Below are positions 24,966 through 32,502 of a stretch of 38,755 bases of DNA, one piece after another. Under the pieces are notes generated by a model. It was not told where the DNA came from. It worked only from the letters and a program-made list of their open reading frames with translations, and searched no databases. The stretch lies in the NCBI GenBank assembly GCA_017477465.1, contig JAFUVU010000009.1, forward strand, positions 1 through 38,755. Direction: 5' to 3'. The translations under genes were made by a program, and so were the position numbers. How positions within the stretch are numbered: position 1 is the first letter of the stretch; every line of letters starts with the position of its first letter. This DNA is from Bacteroidales bacterium (lineage in GTDB: Bacteria > Bacteroidota > Bacteroidia > Bacteroidales > UBA932).

Positions 24966-26111
24966 ATGTCAGATATGAAAAGAAGCATCATTATTACCGG
25001 CGGGGCCGGATTCATCGGCAGTCACGTTGTGCGGCTGTTTGTAAATAAGTATCCGGAGTATCGGATTATCAATCTGGACAAACTAACATATGCTGGTAAT
25101 CTTGCAAACCTGAAGGACATTGAAGATAAACCTAATTACAGGTTTGTCAAGATGGATATATGTGACTTTGAAGCTGTCTACAAATTGATGCAGGAAGAGA
25201 AAGTTGATGGTATAATCCATCTTGCTGCCGAAAGTCATGTCGACCGTTCCATTAAAGACCCGTTCACGTTTGCGCAAACTAATGTGATGGGTACGCTATC
25301 CATGCTACAGGCTGCGAAGACATATTGGGAAAGTTTGCCGGAAAAATACGAAGGCAAACGCTTCTATCATATTTCGACTGATGAAGTGTATGGAGCTCTG
25401 GAAATGACTGAGCCTGAGGGGATTGAGCCGCCGTTTAGCACTAAGGCTTCTTCCGGGAAGCATCATTTGGCTTATGGCACGAAGTTCTTTACGGAGGATT
25501 TGAAGTATCAGCCGCATTCTCCGTATTCTGCTGCTAAGGCTTCGTCGGATCATTTTGTGCGTGCATACCATGATACTTACGGGATGCCTACCATCGTCAC
25601 TAATTGCTCCAACAACTACGGCCCTTATCAGTTCCCGGAGAAGTTGATTCCTCTGTTTATCAATAATATACGTCATCGTCGGCCTCTGCCTGTTTATGGG
25701 AAGGGGGAGAATGTGCGGGATTGGCTCTATGTGGAGGATCATGCCCGCGCCATCGACCTTATTTTCCATGAGGGTAGCATCGGCGAGACTTATAATATCG
25801 GCGGATTCAATGAATGGAAGAACATTGATATTATTAAGGTGCTTATCAATACTGTTGACCGGCTTCTTGGTCGGCCTGAAGGTGTTGATATGGACTTGAT
25901 TACTTATGTTACTGACAGGGCTGGACATGACCTCCGCTATGCGATTGACTCTTCGAAGCTGCAGCGCGAGCTTGGCTGGGAACCTTCCTTGCAGTTTGAA
26001 GAAGGCATTGAAAAGACTGTCCGTTGGTATCTTGACAATCAAGACTGGATGGACAACGTCACCAGCGGTGACTATCAAAAGTACTACGATGACATGTATA
26101 AAGGACGATAA
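24966..26111 (+). CDS. rfbB: dTDP-glucose 4,6-dehydratase
   Basis: A 381-residue extended SDR with TGGAGFIGSHV, NLDKLTYAGNL (typical of RmlB), HLAAESHVDRSI, the catalytic segment STDEVYG, YSAAKASSDH with Tyr/Lys, and NCSNNYGPYQFPEKLIP. It removes water from dTDP-glucose to give the 4-keto-6-deoxy intermediate for rhamnose and other deoxysugars. It carries an extra loop after VYG (GIEPPFSTKASSGKHHLAYG), which is usual in Bacteroidales. RmlA, C and D are not in the window. It follows the epimerase by 25 bp and is likely in the same transcript. Confidence 0.92.
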   Translation: MSDMKRSIIITGGAGFIGSHVVRLFVNKYPEYRIINLDKLTYAGNLANLKDIEDKPNYRFVKMDICDFEAVYKLMQEEKVDGIIHLAAESHVDRSIKDPFTFAQTNVMGTLSMLQAAKTYWESLPEKYEGKRFYHISTDEVYGALEMTEPEGIEPPFSTKASSGKHHLAYGTKFFTEDLKYQPHSPYSAAKASSDHFVRAYHDTYGMPTIVTNCSNNYGPYQFPEKLIPLFINNIRHRRPLPVYGKGENVRDWLYVEDHARAIDLIFHEGSIGETYNIGGFNEWKNIDIIKVLINTVDRLLGRPEGVDMDLITYVTDRAGHDLRYAIDSSKLQRELGWEPSLQFEEGIEKTVRWYLDNQDWMDNVTSGDYQKYYDDMYKGR

Positions 26112-26123
26112 AACTCAAACAAT

Positions 26124-26660
26124 ATGAATCTCAAAGGAACTAAAACAGAAAAGAACCTCCTGGAAGCATTCGCAGGAGAATCCATGGCACGTAACAAGTA
26201 CACTTTCTTTGCCTCCAAGGCTAAGAAGGAGGGCTATGTTCAAATCTCCAAGATCTTCGAAGAGACTGCCGCCAACGAAAAAGAACATGCCGAGATATGG
26301 TTCAAATACCTCCACGGCGGCGTGCCTTCAACTACCGAGAACCTTGCCGCCGCTGCCGACGGTGAAAACTTCGAATGGACCGACATGTACGACCGCATGG
26401 CCGCCGAGGCCGATGCCGAAGGCTTCACCGAGATTGCCGCTAAATTCCGCATGGTCGGCGCCATCGAAAAGGAGCACGAAGCCCGCTATCGCAAGCTTCT
26501 TGCCAACATCGAAGGCGGCCTCGTCTTCTCCCGCGACGGCGACGCCATTTGGCAATGCTCCAACTGCGGGCATATCGTAATTGGCCCCAATGCGCCGGAA
26601 GTTTGCCCGGTGTGTGACCATCCGAAGGCATACTTCCAGCTGAAGGCGGAGAATTATTAG
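26124..26660 (+). CDS. Rubrerythrin
   Basis: A 178-residue non-haem iron protein. The N-terminal ferritin-like four-helix domain has the diiron ligands in [26 protein letters not shown] and [11 protein letters not shown]. The C-terminal rubredoxin-like domain has two CxxC pairs (CSNCGH and CPVCDHP). It reduces hydrogen peroxide in anaerobes, taking electrons through the rubredoxin site. It starts only 12 bp after rfbB, without a visible promoter in the gap, although the functions are unrelated. Confidence 0.93.
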   Translation: MNLKGTKTEKNLLEAFAGESMARNKYTFFASKAKKEGYVQISKIFEETAANEKEHAEIWFKYLHGGVPSTTENLAAAADGENFEWTDMYDRMAAEADAEGFTEIAAKFRMVGAIEKEHEARYRKLLANIEGGLVFSRDGDAIWQCSNCGHIVIGPNAPEVCPVCDHPKAYFQLKAENY

Positions 26661-26876
26661 AAGGTGAGCTTCAAATCCGTCAGAAATTCTGTTTCAGCGG
26701 AAAAGGATGCTGAGCTGGAGGCGGAATAGCATTCTCCGGTGAGGAAGGTGGCGCGGTTGCGTTTGAAGGGGACGGCCGGGACGTTGATGGCATTGGATTC
26801 GGTCCTCCTTGATGGAGCAGGATGCTGCGAGGAGCATGGTGGCGGATGCTGCCGCAAGGGAAAGATTGGGTCTCAT
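26657..26876 (-). pseudogene. Relic of a fimbrillin-type (FimA/Mfa) lipoprotein gene
   Basis: On the minus strand, ATG at 26876 opens a lipoprotein signal peptide (LSLAAASATMLLAASC) followed by SIKEDR, the start usual for Bacteroidales fimbrial lipoproteins. The frame then fails. In another frame from about 26805 the sequence NVPAVPFKRNRATFLTGE continues to a stop at 26657, resembling the last strands of the same family. The body of the gene is missing and the two ends are out of frame. The stop region overlaps the end of the rubrerythrin gene. No further feature is seen to 27097. Confidence 0.55.
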
Positions 26877-27097
26877 AATTCAAACATGTTTTAGGCTGGC
26901 AAGTTGGAGAAAAGAAAGTTTGCTGCTAAATAATAAACTTTTATTTTTATCTTGTTGAAAATCAGTTGTTTATCGCGCGTTTAACAATAATGTTATTATT
27001 CTCTTGTGGGAGGTGGACGATTGACAGTCAATGCCTTGCGCACTAAAATGCAGATAAACGTTTAATCCTTTGATTTGTCGATTGTTTTGTTACAGCC

Positions 27098-28300
27098 ATG
27101 GCGAAAAAATCCAAACCACAGCAGCCGCAGCAGCTCTCGCCTGAGCGGTTCATCCGGGAGCGGGGACGGAGCATCCCCGTGGAAAAGTGTTATCTGGACC
27201 TGGAGTCCATCAAGGAACTGGGCGAAGGGCAGGCCGTGATTGTGCGGCAGCATACAGGCGGGAAGAGGACGATTGGCGCCTTTTTGATTGATGCTTGGTG
27301 CAGGGGTGTCCGGGATGCGTTCTATGTGGCCCGGATGGAAGAAAGTGATTACGAGGACTTTATGGACCGGTTGCTTGGGAACCCCGCCCAGCATTTGGAG
27401 GAAGTGCCTTACGAGGTGCTCCACAACTGGGTGTTCGGCGCCGTGGAGTATGCGGCTGAGGCCGGTCTGGCACCGCACAAGGATTTCGCGGTGGCCCGCT
27501 ACCTGCTGGAAGACGATGAGGATGAAAGGTTTCCCATCATTGAGTATGAGTTCGGCCTAAACGGGAAGCACCATCTGGTGTGCAATAGTTATCAGGAACT
27601 GGAGCGTTTGAAGCCGGTTCTAGATGCCAATTTGGGAAAGGGAAACTATACTTGGGGGACGAATCCTTTCGGCGTTGCGGCGCAGGATGAGGATTGGGAC
27701 GATGATGAAGATGAAGAGGATGACGATTGGGTCGGCAGTGTGGATTTCCGGGCCGATGAGGAGGTGTTCCGCCTGACGCTGCGAATCGAGCTGGCAAACG
27801 TGAAGCCGCCCGTGTGGCGCAAGGTGGAGGTGCCATCCAATATGCTGCTGGACAGTTTCCATGAACTGATCCAGACCGTGATGGGCTGGGAGAATGCGCA
27901 TCTGCACGCATTCCGCACAAAGGAGCGCAACATCGAAGAAGGTGAAGAATGGGATCTCGCCGTGGGCGACCTGCTGGAAAAAGTGGGGAGCAAGTTCACC
28001 TACGAATATGACTTCGGCGACGGCTGGGTCCACAAGATCACGCTCCAGAAGATGGAAGCGGCCGACCCGTCCGACCACGCCATCCGTGTCCTCGGAGGCA
28101 AGGGGGCCTGCCCGCCCGAAGATATCGGCGGCCCCTGGATCTACAGCCGTATGGTGGAATTGTTGCTTTCTGGCGACAATAAGCGCCTGAAAAGCGAATT
28201 CGGCGCAAGGGCCGAACGCCTGCTTGACGAAGACTTCGATCCCGCTTGGTTCGACCTGGAAGAGGTGCAGGAGTATGTGGGGGATATGTTTGGGGAGTAG
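27098..28300 (+). CDS. Plasmid pRiA4b ORF-3-like family protein
   Basis: A 400-residue protein. Residues 1-200 form an N-terminal region also seen in longer members (VEKCYLDLESIKELGEGQAV). A very acidic linker (DEDWDDDEDEEDDDWVG) follows. The C-terminal part, from VFRLTLRIELANVKPPVWRK through HLHAFRT and YEYDFGDGWVHKI, is the PRiA4_ORF3 / IS1096 TnpR-like domain. The biochemical role of the family is not known; members occur in mobile and accessory regions. No transposase is next to it. It is followed by a small gene 2 bp downstream. Confidence 0.8.
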   Translation: MAKKSKPQQPQQLSPERFIRERGRSIPVEKCYLDLESIKELGEGQAVIVRQHTGGKRTIGAFLIDAWCRGVRDAFYVARMEESDYEDFMDRLLGNPAQHLEEVPYEVLHNWVFGAVEYAAEAGLAPHKDFAVARYLLEDDEDERFPIIEYEFGLNGKHHLVCNSYQELERLKPVLDANLGKGNYTWGTNPFGVAAQDEDWDDDEDEEDDDWVGSVDFRADEEVFRLTLRIELANVKPPVWRKVEVPSNMLLDSFHELIQTVMGWENAHLHAFRTKERNIEEGEEWDLAVGDLLEKVGSKFTYEYDFGDGWVHKITLQKMEAADPSDHAIRVLGGKGACPPEDIGGPWIYSRMVELLLSGDNKRLKSEFGARAERLLDEDFDPAWFDLEEVQEYVGDMFGE

Positions 28301-28302
28301 AG

Positions 28303-28662
28303 ATGACAGTTAAGGAACTGATAGACAGATTGTCCCCGTTGGATCCCGATGCAGAGGTGGTCGGTGGGGTATGGAACGGGAGGGTGGATACCTATACAGT
28401 TCTTGACGAAGTGCAAGTGTTCCCGTATGACCGGATTTCTGCCGACTTCTATGGAACGCCGGGGGCTTTCGACGAGAAGTTGTTGCACATTCATTCCCAG
28501 AATGTGGTTTATCTCGGGTCACTTTTCGACAGTTTGAACGACCAGGTATCGGAAGACCGGCGGGTGATTTGGCGGATGGAGCGGATACTCCGTATGCACC
28601 GCTCCAAGGAATGGAAGAAGGATATGGTTTACCAACTGTTACAAGATTTCGCTGACGAATAA
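28303..28662 (+). CDS. Small hypothetical protein
   Basis: A 119-residue soluble protein, acidic in its first half. The N-terminus TVKELIDRLSPLDPDAEV resembles short proteins common in phage and accessory regions. The rest is mixed and the C-terminal 40 residues are helical and charged (RMERILRMHRSKEWKKDMV). The ATG at 28303 lies 2 bp after the previous stop and gives the natural start; a longer frame from 28246 would overlap the upstream gene. No function can be assigned. Confidence 0.65.
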   Translation: MTVKELIDRLSPLDPDAEVVGGVWNGRVDTYTVLDEVQVFPYDRISADFYGTPGAFDEKLLHIHSQNVVYLGSLFDSLNDQVSEDRRVIWRMERILRMHRSKEWKKDMVYQLLQDFADE

Positions 28663-28688
28663 TTAGGCCGGAAACGGTTGGGGATTAC

Positions 28689-28731
28689 ATCAAGTAGTAT
28701 GAGTGCGGGGCAGAGGGTCTCGCCCCTTGAT
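28689..28731 (+). terminator. Candidate terminator before the defence operon
   Basis: atcaag (28689-28694) pairs with cttgat (28726-28731) and the inner gggg pairs with cccc. A T-rich stretch (ccgttttgttcctt) follows. It would separate the small gene from the operon at 29028. Confidence 0.4.
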
Positions 28732-28769
28732 CCGTTTTGTTCCTTAGATCCTCCTTTGGTGTTTTTGTG

Positions 28770-28920
28770 GGGATGGGAGAAAACTCAGCGAGCCTAGGCG
28801 AGCTCACCACCACGGCGATAGTCGCGGACTACTGAACGAGGAGGAAGAAGACGAAGTAAAGACGAGCCCGACGGGGCTAGAGGAGCGAATGACCCGCGGT
28901 GCGGGCAGGGAAGGGAGAAA
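28770..28920. other. GC-rich non-coding stretch before the defence operon
   Basis: This part of the 365-bp gap has no open frame of note. It has small hairpins such as agccc-gacg-gggct (near 28866-28879) and cccgc-ggt-gcggg (near 28892-28905) and contrasts with the AT-richer operon that follows. It may be a dispersed repeat or mark the edge of an acquired segment. The rest of the gap holds a terminator candidate and a promoter. Confidence 0.35.
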
Positions 28921-28996
28921 CAAAAACATGCTGGATGTCTAAAAGAAATAAATGTGAATGATGGGTCTGTATCCCTGCTATCTGAGAGAAAAGTCG

Positions 28997-29004
28997 TAAT
29001 TTTG
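28997..29004 (+). promoter_or_regulatory. Promoter -7 element of the seven-gene defence operon
   Basis: TAATTTTG matches TAnnTTTG and lies 23 bases before the first start codon. At the expected -33 position only CCTG is present, so the promoter may be weak or need an activator. No other promoter is evident before 37225. Confidence 0.5.
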
Positions 29005-29027
29005 CAAAATGATTAAATGACAAAGAT

Positions 29028-30509
29028 ATGACTGATCATTTTCCATACGTGCCTGACATTGACCGTCTTCTCAATACGCTACGAAAAATGGGTGGATCCC
29101 CAATAGGAGATTGGGAAGGGGATAGTTATGCCACTTTTTGGGTAAAAGAGAATGCTGTTGTATTAAACGGCGATAACTATGCCGTGGAAGCTTCTTTCCT
29201 TGCAATGGCCTCGAACGAGAAAGAAGTGGCACAGAATGCCTTCTGGAAGTGGATTGGTTCATCACAGCCGATAGAAGCTATCTTAGGTGCCATAGGAAAA
29301 GATGGTATTTGTATCTCAGATTTAATAACTAATCTTTCTGCTTATTACTCCGAGCAGGATACAAGGGTTCGTGTTGCGTGGATGGAACGACTCGGTATCG
29401 TTCGTGTAGAGCAAGGTAGATATGTTCTAAACGATGGTGAAATTGAGTATGATGAAGATGCGAAGGATGGAATATACCCTATAGACATAGAGGACACGAT
29501 TGACATCAAAGATGACAAATTCTCTGTGTTTGAATATATTCGCAAGGTGGACGGGGAAAAGATTGTAATGAACCCGGACTTTCAGCGTAATGAAGTTTGG
29601 ACGATAGAACAGAAGAGCCAGTTGATAGAATCAACTATGCTGGAGATACCTATCCCAGCTTTCTATATGAAGAAAGACGCCCAAGGACGCTTGGTTGTGG
29701 TTGACGGCTTGCAGCGCACGCTCGCATTGAGGGACTTTTTAAAAGACAAATTGCGGCTCACCGGACTTAATGCCTTGAGTAAGGTGAATGGGTACACCTG
29801 TTCGGAGATGCGCAATGATGACCGGCTTGCGAATCTTATTACAAGGGTTGAGGACAGGCAACTACTCTTTTATGTCATCTCCAAGGACACTCCGATGTCA
29901 ATTGTTTATGACATTTTCAATCGTATCAATACTGGAGGGACCAAGCTGGAGCGTCAGGAGATACGCAACTGTATCTTTATAGGCCATTCTACCAGACTCT
30001 TAAAGGAGTTGTCTGGTGAACAGGTTTTCAAGAAGGCGATTGATTATGGTATATCGGCGAAGCGAATGAAAGACAGGGAAGCCGCATTACGGTGTATTGC
30101 TTTTACTATTCTTGACTATCAGAAAACTTATTTCCGTTCGATGGATGATTTCCTTGAACGCGCAATGCGAAAAATCAACAAGGCAAGTCTTGTAGAAGTG
30201 GAGGATATGAAGAAACGTTTCCTGAACATTATGGAACAGACTCTGCGTGTGTTCGGGACTTCCAACTTTCGTATCCCATCAGACTATACCCGAGGAAGGA
30301 TAAACATAGCTGTGATGGAAACCATCTATTATGTTTTTTATAAGAAAGCAGAACTTGGTCAGACCATTGACAACAATTTAATGCGTCAGTCTTTCCGGAC
30401 GCTACTTAAAGATCCGGTGTATCTTGATGCAGTCAGAAACTCCACCGGTTCACCATCCAAGGTGGCTACAAGATTTAATTTGGCCAAACAAATATTCGAT
30501 GTGATATGA
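29028..30509 (+). CDS. DUF262 (ParB/GmrS-like nuclease) protein with N-terminal extension
   Basis: A 493-residue protein. Residues 175-320 show the DUF262 motifs: NPDFQRNEVW (182-191), VDGLQR (225-230) and FNRINTGGTKLERQE (297-311). DUF262 is a ParB/Srx-fold domain found in GmrSD-type restriction enzymes and other defence proteins, where it binds or hydrolyses nucleotides or nicks DNA. The first 150 residues are unusual for the family. They contain a segment (ILGAIGKDGICISDLI to GIVRVEQGRYVL, 85-134) that looks like a winged helix, possibly for DNA or partner binding. The C-terminal 170 residues are helical; no HNH (DUF1524) motif is seen. First gene of the operon; its stop overlaps the next start (ATGA). 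Confidence 0.8.
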   Translation: MTDHFPYVPDIDRLLNTLRKMGGSPIGDWEGDSYATFWVKENAVVLNGDNYAVEASFLAMASNEKEVAQNAFWKWIGSSQPIEAILGAIGKDGICISDLITNLSAYYSEQDTRVRVAWMERLGIVRVEQGRYVLNDGEIEYDEDAKDGIYPIDIEDTIDIKDDKFSVFEYIRKVDGEKIVMNPDFQRNEVWTIEQKSQLIESTMLEIPIPAFYMKKDAQGRLVVVDGLQRTLALRDFLKDKLRLTGLNALSKVNGYTCSEMRNDDRLANLITRVEDRQLLFYVISKDTPMSIVYDIFNRINTGGTKLERQEIRNCIFIGHSTRLLKELSGEQVFKKAIDYGISAKRMKDREAALRCIAFTILDYQKTYFRSMDDFLERAMRKINKASLVEVEDMKKRFLNIMEQTLRVFGTSNFRIPSDYTRGRINIAVMETIYYVFYKKAELGQTIDNNLMRQSFRTLLKDPVYLDAVRNSTGSPSKVATRFNLAKQIFDVI

Positions 30510-31684
30510 TAAGCGAACTGTTATTGGATAATTTCAAACTGTTTGGGAAAGAAACAAGGTTTTCTGGTTTGAAAAAAATCAATCTGCTTACGGGTGTCAA
30601 TGGACGCGGTAAGTCCTCTATGCTACAACCCCTATTGCTCTTTAAGCAAACATTACTCAGAAGCCGGTCGTCACGTCAGGTTTTTCTGTCGGGAAGTTTT
30701 GTCGACCTTGGTAATGCTGCTGACGTGAAGCACGTGGATGCTAGTATCACCAAGCCCATACGCTTTGGATTCCAAGACGAGGAGAACCGTTATGTTTATA
30801 CATTGGGTATTGCAGGAGAAAATAACCAGTCTCTTGACATCCAAAAGTTTGAGAGTGAAGGAAGCCAACAAGTCTCTGTAGATGTTGATGATAATACCAA
30901 CTTTCACGACCTTATACCCCAAACTGCCAATAATAACAAAGTGTTATTACCCTTTGAGGATGTCATCTATATTTCAGCAGAACGCATAGGACCTAAAATG
31001 AGTTTCTCTCCATCGTCAGATGATTGGATTGACAAACGAGGTGAACATACTATCCAGATGCTATATGAGCGTCAGTATGACAAAGTTGATGATAACATCA
31101 TAGAAGGGATGAAAGATATCTTCTATGATATAGATGAAGATGAATTGTCTCCAACTGTCAATGATATTCTTAATTTTTGGATGACAAGAATGTTTGGCCC
31201 CTCGTCTGTCACGGTTAACTATATTGAGGCGGCTAACATTTATGCCTTGGGTATAAGTACGGAACAAAAAGGTGGAAAGGCTGTGTTCAAGCCTACAAAT
31301 GTCGGTTTTGGCTACAGTTATGCTCTTCCTATTCTTATAGCAGGCCTCACGGCCGAAAAGGGCACTATTCTCATCGTGGAGAACCCAGAGGCTCATCTTC
31401 ATCCGTCTGCGCAGTCAATGATTACAAAGTTTCTTGGCTTAGTGGCAAATCGCGGCGTTCAGGTCTTTATTGAGACACATTCGGAGCATATCCTCAATGC
31501 ATTGCGTGTTATGGTGGTGCAAGAGAGTATGAAAGCCAGCGACATCAACGTAAAGTATTTTGATAGAGAGTTGAAGGATTATTTTGAGACGATAACCATT
31601 GAAGGAAATGGCAAATTGGATCATTGGCCCACAAACTTCTTTGACCAGGCGGAGAAAGACTTGAACGTGTTGCTGGGAATATAA
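30506..31684 (+). CDS. AAA/ABC-type ATPase with DUF3696, SMC/OLD-like
   Basis: A 392-residue ATPase with Walker A TGVNGRGKSS (29-38), an ABC-like signature region VGFGYSYALP (266-275), Walker B ILIVENPEAHLHP (288-300) and the His switch ETHSEH (323-328). The C-terminal DHWPTNFFDQ is typical of DUF3696. It belongs to the group of ATPases related to OLD, GajA and PtuA but has no TOPRIM domain, so a partner must carry the effector. The 4-bp overlap with the DUF262 gene and 3-bp gap to the next gene indicate a functional trio, with this ATPase as likely sensor or motor. Confidence 0.82.
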   Translation: MISELLLDNFKLFGKETRFSGLKKINLLTGVNGRGKSSMLQPLLLFKQTLLRSRSSRQVFLSGSFVDLGNAADVKHVDASITKPIRFGFQDEENRYVYTLGIAGENNQSLDIQKFESEGSQQVSVDVDDNTNFHDLIPQTANNNKVLLPFEDVIYISAERIGPKMSFSPSSDDWIDKRGEHTIQMLYERQYDKVDDNIIEGMKDIFYDIDEDELSPTVNDILNFWMTRMFGPSSVTVNYIEAANIYALGISTEQKGGKAVFKPTNVGFGYSYALPILIAGLTAEKGTILIVENPEAHLHPSAQSMITKFLGLVANRGVQVFIETHSEHILNALRVMVVQESMKASDINVKYFDRELKDYFETITIEGNGKLDHWPTNFFDQAEKDLNVLLGI

Positions 31685-31687
31685 GAT

Positions 31688-32491
31688 ATGAAGATCACGG
31701 TTTACATCAATGAGGAATCGTTGCAAGGCCAGTTGTGTGATCGTGTTGCCGAAGCTATCAACAACCTTCTTGCAGTCATCAATACCTTGGTAAGCAACCA
31801 GAGCGTGGAGGTGTCAGTACTTACCTCCAGTGCAATCTTTTCGAAACAGGTTTGTGCAGGGAGTGGCCTCACTTTGGCACAACTCGACAAGACAGACCAC
31901 GACCTGTTTATGAAATTCAAGGAAATACTTGACAAGGGGAAATATTGGGATAAAGCCAGTTCGGTTCAACATTCTGACGCACTCTATCTGTATAGAAAGC
32001 AACCAGTCAACGGGACGAGCGTAGCGGAGGCGAGAGAATCAGCAGAAAAAGGTTCGGCAGCTATGCTCGTCAGTTTGCCGGGCACTGACTATGTAGGCAC
32101 GACCATGAACATCGAAAAGGATGGAATAGGGATGGACGTCCCCCATGCTACGACTACGGCAGACGTGTTTGATTTCCTTTCGGGAAAAGGAGTTGCTTTG
32201 AAGTATGACCGTTCCAAGTTTTTGCGTGTGGATGATATGCAGACCGTACTTGTAGATTCTACTCAATTTGCGAAAACGAACCATAAGGTTCAAGGGCGTA
32301 CGGTTTATGAGCGGATTGGAAAAGACGAATATTGGTATGTGGATAATCTGCACAAAAATGGCTCTGTCCATTTGGAGGTGTTCCGTATGAGCGATGGCTT
32401 ATTCCTCGGCACTTGCGACATAGAGGATGTGAACAAATTCAAAGTAGCGACAAAGAGGGAGCAGACCAAGAAGGAACCGCTAAAGTTTTAA
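31688..32491 (+). CDS. Uncharacterised protein with colicin E3-like C-terminal domain, putative toxin effector
   Basis: A 267-residue protein. I do not recognise residues 1-180, which include a beta start (MKITVYINEE) and an Ala/Ser-rich helix near 110-125. From residue 203 the sequence resembles the 16S-rRNA-cutting domain of colicin E3: GRTVYER (203-209), then D219-x-x-H222, HLEVF (228-232) and RMSDGLFLG (233-241). Colicin E3 has, in the same order, GR-I-YE, a catalytic D-x-x-H-x3-E and YRASDGQHLG. Spacing between His and Glu is four residues longer here. A lysine-rich tail follows. If correct, it is a ribosome-inactivating effector held off by the ATPase or DUF262 protein until infection. 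The comparison is from memory, not a search. Confidence 0.6.
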   Translation: MKITVYINEESLQGQLCDRVAEAINNLLAVINTLVSNQSVEVSVLTSSAIFSKQVCAGSGLTLAQLDKTDHDLFMKFKEILDKGKYWDKASSVQHSDALYLYRKQPVNGTSVAEARESAEKGSAAMLVSLPGTDYVGTTMNIEKDGIGMDVPHATTTADVFDFLSGKGVALKYDRSKFLRVDDMQTVLVDSTQFAKTNHKVQGRTVYERIGKDEYWYVDNLHKNGSVHLEVFRMSDGLFLGTCDIEDVNKFKVATKREQTKKEPLKF

Positions 32492-32502
32492 ATATTTACG
32501 TT

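Noticed and set aside
28246-28302. An extended start for the 119-residue protein
   Set aside because: It would overlap the end of the pRiA4b-like gene by 55 bases, while ATG 28303 follows the stop by 2 bp.
31993-32043. A second repeat-derived insertion inside the putative toxin gene (GC-rich acgagcgtagcggaggcgag)
   Set aside because: It is GC-rich and vaguely like gagcgaagcgag repeats, but the match is too short to support.
32413-32502. A longer start for qatA at 32413
   Set aside because: It would run 79 bases into the preceding gene and its extra residues are unlike KAP proteins; ATG 32503 gives a natural start.
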